A DNA stretch of 64,000 bases from Flavobacterium araucananum (GTDB taxonomy: Bacteria > Bacteroidota > Bacteroidia > Flavobacteriales > Flavobacteriaceae): the NCBI RefSeq assembly GCF_002222055.1, contig NZ_MUGS01000057.1, positions 1-64,000 on the forward strand, read 5' to 3'. Below, piece by piece: positions 50,242 through 58,235 of this stretch (position 1 is the first letter of the stretch; every line of letters starts with the position of its first letter). The notes below the pieces were generated by a model, which was not told the DNA's origin, did not search any database, and worked only from the letters and a program-made list of their open reading frames with translations. Position numbers and translations under genes: made by a program.

Positions 50242-51384
50242 TTATTTTATATACTGCGAATAATCATCAGGTAAAACAGCATCAATGTCACGTAAATATT
50301 TCTCTAATGCACTCATAGTTGAGTGACCAGTGATAAGCATTAATTTACTTTTTGCTTCGTTAGGAGTACTATCTTTTACTAATTCTTTATATAATTTGGT
50401 TATGAATGTATGTCTGAAACTATAAAGCCCATAATCCTTGCTCAGTTTTAAACTGTCTTTTACTTTTTTAAATCGATCCCCAAAATAGCCTCTTTTATCT
50501 GTTTCGTTCGTTGTCCATTCTAATCCTATCCCTTTTGGCGTAAATAAAAAGCTTTCTTTATCAAATTTATCTAACTCAGGTAGTTCTTTCAATAGAATTT
50601 CAGGAATGATTTTAGTTTTTACAGGTTGATTCTTTGCTCTAACATATATAAGTCTATCTTTTATGTTTATATCTTGTATTCTTAATCGAACAACTTCAAT
50701 TGGGCGCAGGTGGTTAAATGAAACAAATTGAATGAACAAAAGCAAAAGGTTGTCATACTCTAATAGGTATTCTAGAATGTTTTTTTCTTGTTCAGTACTA
50801 AATGTCTTATTTCTTTCCGGTGTAGTTTTTAAAACATTAATTTTTTTAATGAAATTATCCGTAACAATTTCATTGTCTTCGAGAGTTGCAAAAAACATAG
50901 AAAGATTTGCACGAGTATTGTTTCTATTTCTAGGACTTGTACTGGTAAGTACAGTGTTTAGGTATGTTGTAACAGTTTTTTTGTTTACTGTTGTGATGTA
51001 TCTGTTTTCTTTTAACGTGCTTTTGTTTAATTCAAGTGCAAAAGTTACCGCATCAGGAATATTGTAATTCTTTAATTTGTCTACTGGTTCTGAATCTTCA
51101 AAAGGATTGTATCCATTGACAAGAATAGTTTCAACAGCATCACGTAGTATTTTTACTGCTGCTTTGCGTTCTTTAAGAGTTTTAAACTGATTTACGCCAG
51201 CATACACATGGGTTTGACGTTCTAATTTTTCTGTAACAGGATTTCTAAAAGAGAAGTAAACATACCAACGTTTTGATAAATCGCCATTTGCATCGTAAAT
51301 ATTTGGGGTCGAATATTTCTTTTTATAACTCAAAACGTGTGCGTTTTTGTGTTCTTTAGATAAGAGGGCGTGAATTTTAGGCAT
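50242..51384 (-). CDS. Tyrosine recombinase (integrase)
   Basis: A 380-residue phage-type integrase. N-terminal DNA-binding part (to ~100), SAM-like core-binding domain (~105-190), catalytic domain (~195-380). The visible catalytic set: Arg in FNHLRPIEVVRLR, Lys near KNQPVKTKIIP, His-x-x-Arg in YSFRHTFITKL, second His in ITGHSTMSALEKY, and Tyr at EKYLRD. It lies 66 nt downstream of the tRNA-Met gene on the same strand, next to attR. Mediates integration into and excision from the tRNA. Confidence 0.93.
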   Translation of the reverse strand: MPKIHALLSKEHKNAHVLSYKKKYSTPNIYDANGDLSKRWYVYFSFRNPVTEKLERQTHVYAGVNQFKTLKERKAAVKILRDAVETILVNGYNPFEDSEPVDKLKNYNIPDAVTFALELNKSTLKENRYITTVNKKTVTTYLNTVLTSTSPRNRNNTRANLSMFFATLEDNEIVTDNFIKKINVLKTTPERNKTFSTEQEKNILEYLLEYDNLLLLFIQFVSFNHLRPIEVVRLRIQDINIKDRLIYVRAKNQPVKTKIIPEILLKELPELDKFDKESFLFTPKGIGLEWTTNETDKRGYFGDRFKKVKDSLKLSKDYGLYSFRHTFITKLYKELVKDSTPNEAKSKLMLITGHSTMSALEKYLRDIDAVLPDDYSQYIK

Positions 51385-51388
51385 AAAA

Positions 51389-51418
51389 AAACGGTTTTAA
51401 ATCACTCTAAAACCGTTT
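51389..51418 (-). terminator. tRNA terminator abutting the integrase start
   Basis: Perfect hairpin AAACGGTTTTA / TAAAACCGTTT (11-bp stem, 8-nt loop). On the minus strand it ends in a T run that touches the integrase ATG (51382-51384). It terminates the tRNA transcript and may limit readthrough into the integrase. Confidence 0.85.
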
Positions 51419-51445
51419 AACTTGTTGTTTCCTAAAAACTTAACT

Positions 51446-51494
51446 TTTTGTAGCGAGGACGGGAGTTGAACCCGTGACCTCAGGGTTATGAATC
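51446..51494. repeat. Right attachment site attR
   Basis: The 49 bp counterpart of attL, part of the intact tRNA-Met gene (3' half to the anticodon loop) plus 5 nt downstream. Confidence 0.95.
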
Positions 51495-51524
51495 CTGCGC
51501 TCTAACCAACTGAGCTACCTCGCC
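51451..51524 (-). tRNA. tRNA-Met (anticodon CAT)
   Basis: A 74 nt cloverleaf on the minus strand: acceptor GGCGAGG / CCTCGCT with discriminator A, D stem GCTC/GAGC, anticodon loop around CAT (51488-51490), T arm with GGTTCAACTCC. CCA is not encoded. It reads as an elongator-type tRNA-Met; a tRNA-Ile with modified CAT anticodon cannot be fully ruled out. The element has restored its 3' end after integration. Confidence 0.93.
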
Positions 51525-51560
51525 AAGATTGCAAGTGAACTGTGTTCCTCATTGCGGGTG

Positions 51561-51590
51561 CAAATATAAAAATAATATTAAAGCTTACAA
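51561..51590 (-). promoter_or_regulatory. tRNA-Met promoter
   Basis: On the minus strand TTG (51588-51590), a 19-nt spacer and TATATTTG (51561-51568) match the Bacteroidota sigma-ABfr consensus exactly, ~36 nt upstream of the tRNA. Confidence 0.75.
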
Positions 51591-51678
51591 GCATAAATTG
51601 AAGAAAAAAAAATATTTTTAAAAATGCATTGTTTTTGGACATATATTCTTATATTTCCAAAAAAATTAAAAGTAGCAC

Positions 51679-52071
51679 ATGGATTCAAAAATACGTTACG
51701 AAATCGAGTTTCCGATCAATTCTTCTCCGCAATTATTGTATCAATATATATCAACACCATCCGGTTTATCAGAATGGTTTGCAGATAATGTAAATTCTAG
51801 AGGCGAATTCTTTACTTTCATTTGGAATGACTCGCAGGAAAAAGCGCGTTTGGCATCTAAAAAAACGGGAGAAAAAGTAAAATTTAAATGGGTGGATGAA
51901 AGCAGTAAGGATACTGAATACTTTTTTGAACTACATATCTTAGTTGATGAATTAACAAAAGATGTATCATTAATGGTAGTTGATTTCGCTGAAAAAGAAG
52001 AAGTAGGAGAAGCTAAACAATTGTGGGAGAATCAGATCTCAGACCTGAAACATCTTATAGGATCAGTTTAG
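51679..52071 (+). CDS. START-like (SRPBCC) domain protein
   Basis: A 130-residue cytoplasmic protein: RYEIEFPINSSPQLLYQYIS, GLSEWFADNV and the C-terminal long helix (GEAKQLWENQISDLKHLIG) match the START-like helix-grip fold of flavobacterial proteins. Ligand unknown. 54 nt upstream of the aminotransferase gene. Confidence 0.85.
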   Translation: MDSKIRYEIEFPINSSPQLLYQYISTPSGLSEWFADNVNSRGEFFTFIWNDSQEKARLASKKTGEKVKFKWVDESSKDTEYFFELHILVDELTKDVSLMVVDFAEKEEVGEAKQLWENQISDLKHLIGSV

Positions 52072-52125
52072 TAAAATTCTATTTTAAACCTTATATTTGC
52101 CCTGAACAAAATTCAGGGTTTTTTT

Positions 52126-52965
52126 ATGATCAATTTTAACGGAAACATTGCAGCACAAGACGATAGTATATTAACTCAAAATCGTGCGTTTTTGTATGGA
52201 GATGGCGTTTTTGAAACGCTTAAAATAGTTAATAATAAAATCTTATTTCTTGAAGATCATTATTTTAGATTAATGGCTTCTATGCGTGTAGTTCGAATGG
52301 AGATTCCGATGAACTTTACTATGGAATATTTTGAAGAACAGGTTTTAAGTCTGGTTGTTCAAAAAGGAATTTCAGAATCGGCGAGAGCCAGAATTACAGT
52401 TTTTAGAAATGATGGAGGTTTGTATTTGCCAAAAACAAACGAAGTGTCTTATCTAATTCATGCAACGCCCCTGGAAAATACTTTTTACGGCTTAAATGAA
52501 GGCGAATATGAAGTAGATTTATATAAAGACTTCTATGTCACCAAGCAATTATTATCGTCTATTAAAACGACTAATAAAATGATAAATGTTACAGGAAGTA
52601 TTTTTGCTCACGAAAATGGTCTGGCAAATTGTATTTTAGTAAATGATACTAAAAATGTAGTGGAAGCATTGCAGGGAAATTTGTTTATGGTTGTGGGAAA
52701 AAAAATGATCACACCTCCAATTTCTGAAGGTTGCCTAAACGGAATCATGCGCAAACAAATATTAGCTTTGGCGAAGAAAGTAGAAGGCATAGAAGTACTT
52801 GAAGAAATAATTTCGCCATTTGATCTTCAAAAAGCTGACGAATTATTTCTGACAAATGTAATCACAGGGATACAACCGATAACTAAGTATCGAAAAAAGG
52901 AGTTTACAAGTAATCTGGCTCATTTATTAGTGCAAAAACTAAATGAATCCATATCTGAAAATTAA
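52126..52965 (+). CDS. Class IV aminotransferase (aminodeoxychorismate lyase-like)
   Basis: A 279-residue PLP enzyme of the branched-chain aminotransferase/ADC lyase fold. FLYGDGVFETLKI and ARARITVFRNDG are typical; the PLP lysine is in SIKTTNKM; ISEGCLNGIMRKQIL is the C-terminal phosphate-binding block. Length fits 4-amino-4-deoxychorismate lyase (PabC), but branched-chain or D-amino-acid activity cannot be excluded. Ends 4 nt into the convergent YqgE gene. Confidence 0.85.
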   Translation: MINFNGNIAAQDDSILTQNRAFLYGDGVFETLKIVNNKILFLEDHYFRLMASMRVVRMEIPMNFTMEYFEEQVLSLVVQKGISESARARITVFRNDGGLYLPKTNEVSYLIHATPLENTFYGLNEGEYEVDLYKDFYVTKQLLSSIKTTNKMINVTGSIFAHENGLANCILVNDTKNVVEALQGNLFMVVGKKMITPPISEGCLNGIMRKQILALAKKVEGIEVLEEIISPFDLQKADELFLTNVITGIQPITKYRKKEFTSNLAHLLVQKLNESISEN

Positions 52966-53522
52966 TTCAGATATGGATTTTCAGGTGCGTTAGACCAAAT
53001 AACATAATCGCCTCCAAGCTCAATAATTTGCTCTTTCCAAAAATGGGTGGTCGATTTTCCGATAATCTTGTTTTTATAACTATTATCAGTAATGATCCAG
53101 GAATTTCCCTGCATTTCATTCTCAAGTTGATTTTCGTCCCAACCAGTATAACCTAAGAAAAAGCGAATATTGTTTTTGCCAATAGATCCGTCGTTTATTA
53201 AGTCCTTAGTCGATTCAAAATCACCTCCCCAATAAATCCCGTTCGAAATCTCGACACTATTCGGAATTAATTCCGGGATATTGTGAATAAAATAAAGGTT
53301 GTCCTGTTCTACCGGGCCTCCGTTGTATATTTTGAAAGTGGCATCAATTTCAGGTATTAAATCATTAATAGTGTATTTTAACGGTTTATTAATGATAAAA
53401 CCTATTGATCCTTCTTTGTTATGGTCTGCTAATAAAATTACCGATCTATTAAAAGATAAATCTCCAATTATAGAAGGCTCGGCAATAAGCAGGTGTCCTT
53501 TTTTTAATTTTTCTGAAATCAT
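52962..53522 (-). CDS. YqgE/AlgH-family protein (DUF179)
   Basis: 186 residues from ATG 53522 (MISEKLKKGHLLIAEP); a longer frame would add a hydrophobic stretch not found in the family. SVILLADHNKEGSIGFIINKPL and YNGGPVEQDNLYFIH are hallmarks. The family's molecular function is unknown; linked to regulation in pseudomonads. Downstream of HU. Confidence 0.92.
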   Translation of the reverse strand: MISEKLKKGHLLIAEPSIIGDLSFNRSVILLADHNKEGSIGFIINKPLKYTINDLIPEIDATFKIYNGGPVEQDNLYFIHNIPELIPNSVEISNGIYWGGDFESTKDLINDGSIGKNNIRFFLGYTGWDENQLENEMQGNSWIITDNSYKNKIIGKSTTHFWKEQIIELGGDYVIWSNAPENPYLN

Positions 53523-53591
53523 ACGGCTACAATTTTTACTAAATTTAATAATAAATTTTTTAAAAACCCAAATAAAATCGATAAACCGCAC

Positions 53592-53618
53592 AAAAAAACC
53601 CTCCATGAGGAGGGTTTT
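53592..53618 (-). terminator. Terminator of the HU gene
   Basis: Hairpin AAAACCCTCC / GGAGGGTTTT with a 4-nt loop, T run on the minus strand; ~33 nt past the HU stop. Confidence 0.88.
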
Positions 53619-53650
53619 GATTATATTATAAGTTTAGAGAACTTTCTTAC

Positions 53651-53923
53651 TTAGTTCACTGCACCTTCTAATTCAGCTCCAGCTTTGAATTTTACTACAT
53701 TTTTAGCAGCAATCTGAATTGTTTTTCCAGTTTGAGGGTTTCTACCGTCTCTTGCAGCTCTAGCAGATACTGACCATGATCCAAAACCTACTAATGAAAC
53801 TCTTCCACCTTTTTTCAAAGTAGCTCCCACGTTTCCTAAAAATGACTCTAAAGCTAATTTTGCCGCAGCTTTTGTAATTCCTGCATCAGCAGCGATAGCA
53901 TCGATTAATTCTGATTTGTTCAT
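53651..53923 (-). CDS. HU-family DNA-binding protein
   Basis: A 90-residue histone-like protein. MNKSELIDAIAADAGITKAA gives the N-terminal helices, GGRVSLVGFGSWSV and RDGRNPQTGKTIQI the beta arm with its Pro tip. Binds and bends DNA non-specifically; normal length. Monocistronic with its own terminator. Confidence 0.95.
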   Translation of the reverse strand: MNKSELIDAIAADAGITKAAAKLALESFLGNVGATLKKGGRVSLVGFGSWSVSARAARDGRNPQTGKTIQIAAKNVVKFKAGAELEGAVN

Positions 53924-54103
53924 AATAATTAGTTATTAATTGTTGGTTAAAAAAAATTGTTAATACACAAATTTAGTAGGAAATCCGTTCCTTGCAAGTG
54001 TTTTCTTTAATTTTAGCAAAAATTGTTGATAACTTGCTTTTTTTGTTCATAACGCAGCTTGTTTGTCAGGCCAAAGTAGGTACAAACCCCTGTTTTACTG
54101 ACG

Positions 54104-55051
54104 TTAATAGACCTTTGCCGTATCAGAAAAAGTTATGCCATTTAGTAATTCGGCAACCTGCATTCTTTTTTTTCCGGGTAATTGCAAACTTAAGATTTGA
54201 ATGAAACCATCTTTGATTGCTATTTTGATTTCTTTTTTGCTGCTAATCAAGTTTCCAACTTCATAAGAATGGGCTTCTACGACTAGCTTTGCCTCGTATA
54301 TTTTGATGCTTAACTCTTCGTTTTTGTCTTTCAAAAAGCACCACGAAGCCGGATAAGGACTTAAACCACGAATCAGGTTATTAATTTCATTTCCGGATTT
54401 TGTCCAGTCGATCTTACAATTTTCCTTGTTAAGTTTGTATGCGGTTTTAATTTCGGCATCGTCTTCCTGAATAGTAGTAGTAACATTTCCGTTTTCGATA
54501 ACCTTCAAAGTATCAATTACGGTTTCGCTCCCTAATAGCATTAAGCGGTCGTGCAATTGTCCTGCATTTTCTTCCGGTTCAATAACAATTTCAGAATTCA
54601 GGATCATTGCGCCTGTGTCTATTTTGTCGTCAATAAAAAAAGTAGTGACACCGGTTTTAGTTTCTCCATTAATAATAGCCCAATTAATAGGTGCTGCACC
54701 ACGATAATTGGGTAATAAAGACGCATGTAGGTTAAAAGTTCCCAAGCTTGGCATTTCCCAAACAACTTTAGGTAACATTCTAAAAGCAACAACAATTTGT
54801 AAATTGGCATTTAAAGCTTTTAATTCTGCAAGAAAATTTTCGTCTTTTAGATTTGTTGGTTGTAATAAAGTAAGGTTGTTTCCCAGGGCGTATTCTTTTA
54901 CTGCCGAATATTTTATTTTTTGTCCGCGTCCAGCCGGTTTATCTGCTGCTGTAATAACACCAACAACATCGTAATTGTTTTTGATAATGGTATCCAAAAT
55001 GCCAACAGCAAATTCTGGAGTTCCCATAAATATAATTCTCAATTTTTCCAT
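54104..55051 (-). CDS. fmt: Methionyl-tRNA formyltransferase
   Basis: A 315-residue enzyme that formylates initiator Met-tRNA. RIIFMGTPEFAV start; formyl-transferase core with catalytic Asn/His in FNLHASLLPNYRGAAPI and Asp in DDKIDTG; C-terminal OB-like domain. It overlaps the stop of recQ by 1 nt (TAATG), so the two are coupled. Confidence 0.95.
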   Translation of the reverse strand: MEKLRIIFMGTPEFAVGILDTIIKNNYDVVGVITAADKPAGRGQKIKYSAVKEYALGNNLTLLQPTNLKDENFLAELKALNANLQIVVAFRMLPKVVWEMPSLGTFNLHASLLPNYRGAAPINWAIINGETKTGVTTFFIDDKIDTGAMILNSEIVIEPEENAGQLHDRLMLLGSETVIDTLKVIENGNVTTTIQEDDAEIKTAYKLNKENCKIDWTKSGNEINNLIRGLSPYPASWCFLKDKNEELSIKIYEAKLVVEAHSYEVGNLISSKKEIKIAIKDGFIQILSLQLPGKKRMQVAELLNGITFSDTAKVY

Positions 55052-56946
55052 TATAATTTTAAAGTGTATTTATTATTCGGTTGAACCGTAATATAATTAT
55101 TTTCTAATAATTCCTGAAGTGCCAAAATAGTATCGTTAGTATCCAGTTTTATTTTGGTCTGAATTTCTCTTGAGGTCAAAGAGGCTGTTTTTAGTAAAGC
55201 CAAAATTTTGTCTGCAACCGAATCAGCTTCTGTGATTTTTCCTTTTTGAGTAATGCAATAAGAGCATACGCTACAGTTTTCAGTAGTTTCTTCTCCAAAA
55301 TAATCCAAAATCAATCGGTTCTTGCAGGTTTTCTTGTCCTTTATATAATGTAGAACAGATAAGAGTTGGTCTTTTTTAAGCTGATTTTGCCTTTCCAGGT
55401 ATTTCGAAACCCTGTTTATGGTAAGATTATCTTCGCGAACCTCATTGAATAATATTGTTGCATCGTTATTTTTTGATTTATATTCAATAATTTCCTTCTC
55501 TTTTAGTTTGTCTAACACAGCGGAAACCTGTGCTTCGGTATGATTTGATTTTTTTGCAATCAACGAAATGTTAAACGGCGTTTTCATTTCGTAAATTCCC
55601 GGATAAGTTCTCAGGATCGCCAGAATAATTTCTTCGTCATTCGAGTTCAGGCTCATGTATCGAATCACTTCTTTGGATTCGATTAAAAACTGCATTGTAA
55701 TTTTTTCTGAGAATTCCTGAGACATGGTGATGATGCCCTGCTGATTCAAAAATTGCAAAGCATTATACGTTTTTAGAGTAGGGAAGTCGTACTTCTGACA
55801 AAAATGATTCAGCTTAAACGAAAACGAATCGTTTAAACCTTCGCCATAAGCAATCTGAAAATAATTGCACAGTTTAACATACATCGTATTCAGAAATTTT
55901 TTATCCGGCAAAACGCTTAAAAATTGTTGTTCTGTTTGATTACTGTCCGAGGGGCTCGTTAAAACAACCGAAAAAGCTTTTTCGCCATTTCGTCCCGCTC
56001 TTCCGGATTCCTGGTAATAGTTTTCTATATTTTCAGGCAATTGTGTATGAATAACCGTTTTTACATTGTCCTTGTCAATCCCCATTCCAAATGCATTGGT
56101 AGCTACAATAACCTGCGCTTGCTCAGACATCCATAGTTGCATGTTTTTGTCTTTTTCTTTTGCCGAAAGTCCACCATGGTAATACGTTGCCTTAAATCCC
56201 AGCGACTGCAATTGCGTTGACATATTCAGGCATGATTTTCTATTTCGTACGTATATAATAGAAGGCTGGGGGTTTTTCTTCAGGATTTGTTCAGTACGGT
56301 ACAATTTGTCCTCTACCTCAAAAACCATGTAAGCAATATTTTTTCTCTCAAAAGATTGCTGAAAAAGTTTAGGATCTTTCATTCCCAACTCAGTTTTAAT
56401 ATCTTCAATAACTCTAGGAGTGGCTGTCGCAGTCAAAGCCAAAAACGGAATCTTTGGAAAGTGCTTTTTAAGTTCTGAAATCTTTAAATAAGCCGGACGA
56501 AAATCATGACCCCATTGCGAAACACAATGTGCTTCATCGATAGCGATTAAACTTATTGGAAGATTTTTTATGCGTTCCAGAATCCAATCAGACTGAAGTC
56601 GTTCCGGCGAAAGATATAAAAATTTGTAATTGCCGTATTGACAATTGTCCAGAAGATCAATGATTTCTTCGGTATGAATCCCACCCGTAAGGGCAATCGC
56701 TTTAATTTCGCGCTTTTGCAAGTTGGTCACCTGATCTTTCATCAAAGCAACCAAAGGAGAAACAACCAGACAAATCCCTTCCTGCATCATGGTTGGGACC
56801 TGAAAACAAATCGATTTTCCGCCACCGGTTGGGAGTAGGGCAAAAGTATCCTGACCATCCAAAACCGAGTCAATAATCTCCTTTTGCAACGGTCTAAAAC
56901 TGTCGTGTTTCCAGTATTTTAAAAGAATTTCTTGCGCTTCTGGCAT
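55051..56946 (-). CDS. recQ: RecQ-family ATP-dependent DNA helicase
   Basis: 631 residues. SF2 helicase core: Q motif FRPLQKEII, Walker A LLPTGGGKS, DEAH box AIDEAHCVSQWGHDFRPAY, motif VI QESGRAGRNG. Zinc-binding cysteines (CKNRLILDYFGEE, CSVCSYC) and a winged-helix follow. The C-terminal HRDC domain is not obvious; a short helical tail replaces it, as in many Bacteroidota RecQ paralogues. DNA recombination and repair. Confidence 0.93.
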   Translation of the reverse strand: MPEAQEILLKYWKHDSFRPLQKEIIDSVLDGQDTFALLPTGGGKSICFQVPTMMQEGICLVVSPLVALMKDQVTNLQKREIKAIALTGGIHTEEIIDLLDNCQYGNYKFLYLSPERLQSDWILERIKNLPISLIAIDEAHCVSQWGHDFRPAYLKISELKKHFPKIPFLALTATATPRVIEDIKTELGMKDPKLFQQSFERKNIAYMVFEVEDKLYRTEQILKKNPQPSIIYVRNRKSCLNMSTQLQSLGFKATYYHGGLSAKEKDKNMQLWMSEQAQVIVATNAFGMGIDKDNVKTVIHTQLPENIENYYQESGRAGRNGEKAFSVVLTSPSDSNQTEQQFLSVLPDKKFLNTMYVKLCNYFQIAYGEGLNDSFSFKLNHFCQKYDFPTLKTYNALQFLNQQGIITMSQEFSEKITMQFLIESKEVIRYMSLNSNDEEIILAILRTYPGIYEMKTPFNISLIAKKSNHTEAQVSAVLDKLKEKEIIEYKSKNNDATILFNEVREDNLTINRVSKYLERQNQLKKDQLLSVLHYIKDKKTCKNRLILDYFGEETTENCSVCSYCITQKGKITEADSVADKILALLKTASLTSREIQTKIKLDTNDTILALQELLENNYITVQPNNKYTLKL

Positions 56947-57010
56947 TGGTCATGTTTTAAAGTTAAAAAATTTAGAAATCAGTTTCTAGTTTTACAACTT
57001 TAAAACACGC

Positions 57011-57544
57011 CTAAATTTTATCTAAGATATAAAGAATTCTGTTCTCAACGGTATCTTTCGGTACTTCAATTAAGTCGTAGCCGTATTTTTTATACGTTTC
57101 AACAAGGTGTTTCTGGATTGTCAATGCCTGTTCAAAATTCTCGTAGCGCTCAGTGTCACACTCGTAAATTTCTTCCCAAGGCGGTAAAATAAAAGTTTTG
57201 GTATATTTAAAATCCTCACAAGCGGTAATAAAGTGCGAAGGATAATCATCGCCAATATAGTCCATATAAGCGACAACATCAGGAATGCCCCGATCTATAA
57301 AAACTACATTGTCAGGTTCTTCATGAGCATCTTTAAATTGTTTAATGCGTCCTTCAAGCAACATTTCGCTAAACAACAAAGGCTGTTCCAGAAACAATTG
57401 GTCAATACCACGTTGTTGGGCTTCGAGTGTAACTTGTCTTGAAATTTCAGGATAACAACAGTAGCCACGAGCTACTAATTCGTTAATAAGCGTAGATTTT
57501 CCCGTTCCCGGGCCACCAATGAGAACTATGATTTGTTTTTGCAC
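57011..57544 (-). CDS. AAA_28-like P-loop NTPase
   Basis: A 177-residue cytoplasmic ATPase/kinase-like protein: P-loop LIGGPGTGKSTLI, Walker B-like VVFIDRGIPDVVAYM, and a lid region (PPWEEIYECDTERYENFEQ). Matches small stand-alone AAA_28 proteins of unknown substrate, possibly a nucleotide kinase. Ends 64 nt from recQ start. Confidence 0.85.
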   Translation of the reverse strand: MQKQIIVLIGGPGTGKSTLINELVARGYCCYPEISRQVTLEAQQRGIDQLFLEQPLLFSEMLLEGRIKQFKDAHEEPDNVVFIDRGIPDVVAYMDYIGDDYPSHFITACEDFKYTKTFILPPWEEIYECDTERYENFEQALTIQKHLVETYKKYGYDLIEVPKDTVENRILYILDKI

Positions 57545-57770
57545 TTTCTTAAAATAAAGCGCAAATTTACCTAAAGTTATTGGTATTTAAAAAGATTATT
57601 TTACCAGAAGCGAACGATTTCGCAATTTTAGGAAATAAAGTTCCTGCTGTACACTACAATCTTTTGCTTTTTAAAGAAAAAAGGAAAAGGATTTTCGCTG
57701 CCATCAGGGCTAGTTAGCAAGCATGGTTTTGTTTTTGGAAGGATTTCAAAGATTGTGTTAAACTTTGACA

Positions 57771-57881
57771 TAAACTGGACTGAAGTCCAGCTATACAAAA
57801 TAAATTATTCCTTCGGAATTGAAACAAAAAAGAGCCACAGGCTCGGAAAATATTGTAGGACTGGACTTTAGTCCGGTTTAG
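57771..57881. repeat. Dispersed palindromic repeat, copy 1
   Basis: Begins AAACTGGACTGAAGTCCAGC and ends GGACTTTAGTCCGGTTTA, so the ends are inverted copies of each other; inside are ATTCCTTCGGAAT and GAGCCACAGGCTC hairpins. About 80% identical to 58087-58198. Confidence 0.8.
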
Positions 57882-58086
57882 AAAAGGATATGTAATGTGG
57901 GAAAGTTATAAGTTTCAATATTTTTAAATACCTTCAAGGTTTTGAAAACCTTGGAGGTTTAGATTGTGAATATTTAGATTTTTATAATTCGTCCGCATAA
58001 TTTCAATAAATCAATCGCGAATCTTCGGGATGTTACTGCAAAATAATTTGTCGTTCCAGAATTAATAGATTCTGTGAATATTGCTG

Positions 58087-58198
58087 CAACTGGACTAAAG
58101 CCCAGCTCTACAAAATAAATCATTCCTTTGGAATTGAAGCGAAAGAGAACCGCAGGTTCGGCAAATATTGTAGGGCTGGACTTTAGTCCAGTTTAGAT
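58087..58198. repeat. Dispersed palindromic repeat, copy 2
   Basis: Same layout as copy 1: AACTGGACTAAAGCCCAGC start, GGACTTTAGTCCAGTTTA end, inner ATTCCTTTGGAAT and GAACCGCAGGTTC hairpins. The hairpin changes between copies are partly compensatory. 40 nt downstream of the hydrolase gene. Confidence 0.8.
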
Positions 58199-58235
58199 AA
58201 AGAATATATTATACAATATCAATTTAAGATTGTAA

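Larger units (their letters stand above)
26667..51494. mobile_element. Integrated 24.8 kb tail-less virus-like element in tRNA-Met
   Basis: Bounded by 49 bp direct repeats of the tRNA-Met 3' part, with a tyrosine recombinase next to the right repeat. Contents: Abi-like gene, CI-type repressor and operators, early genes, lipoprotein toxin/immunity-like cargo, and a late block with lysis genes (GH19, holin, u-spanin), a capsid candidate, many single-TM proteins and a RecA-like ATPase. No terminase, portal, protease-scaffold or tail gene is recognisable. No conjugation genes either (no relaxase, TraG, mating-pair proteins), which argues against an ICE. Early and late genes are arranged as in temperate phages. 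Confidence 0.85.
57545..58235. other. Long intergenic region with repeats
   Basis: 690 nt without a credible ORF. It contains two copies of a ~111 bp repeat (listed separately), and between them a short palindrome CCTTCAAGGTTTTGAAAACCTTGGAGG-type at ~57931-57957 (arms of 9-10 nt). Otherwise AT-rich. Confidence 0.6.

Noticed and set aside
26667..51494. Reading the element as an integrative conjugative element
   Set aside because: ArdC-like protein and tRNA integration are common in such elements, but no relaxase, coupling protein or mating-pair genes are visible, and lysis genes are present.
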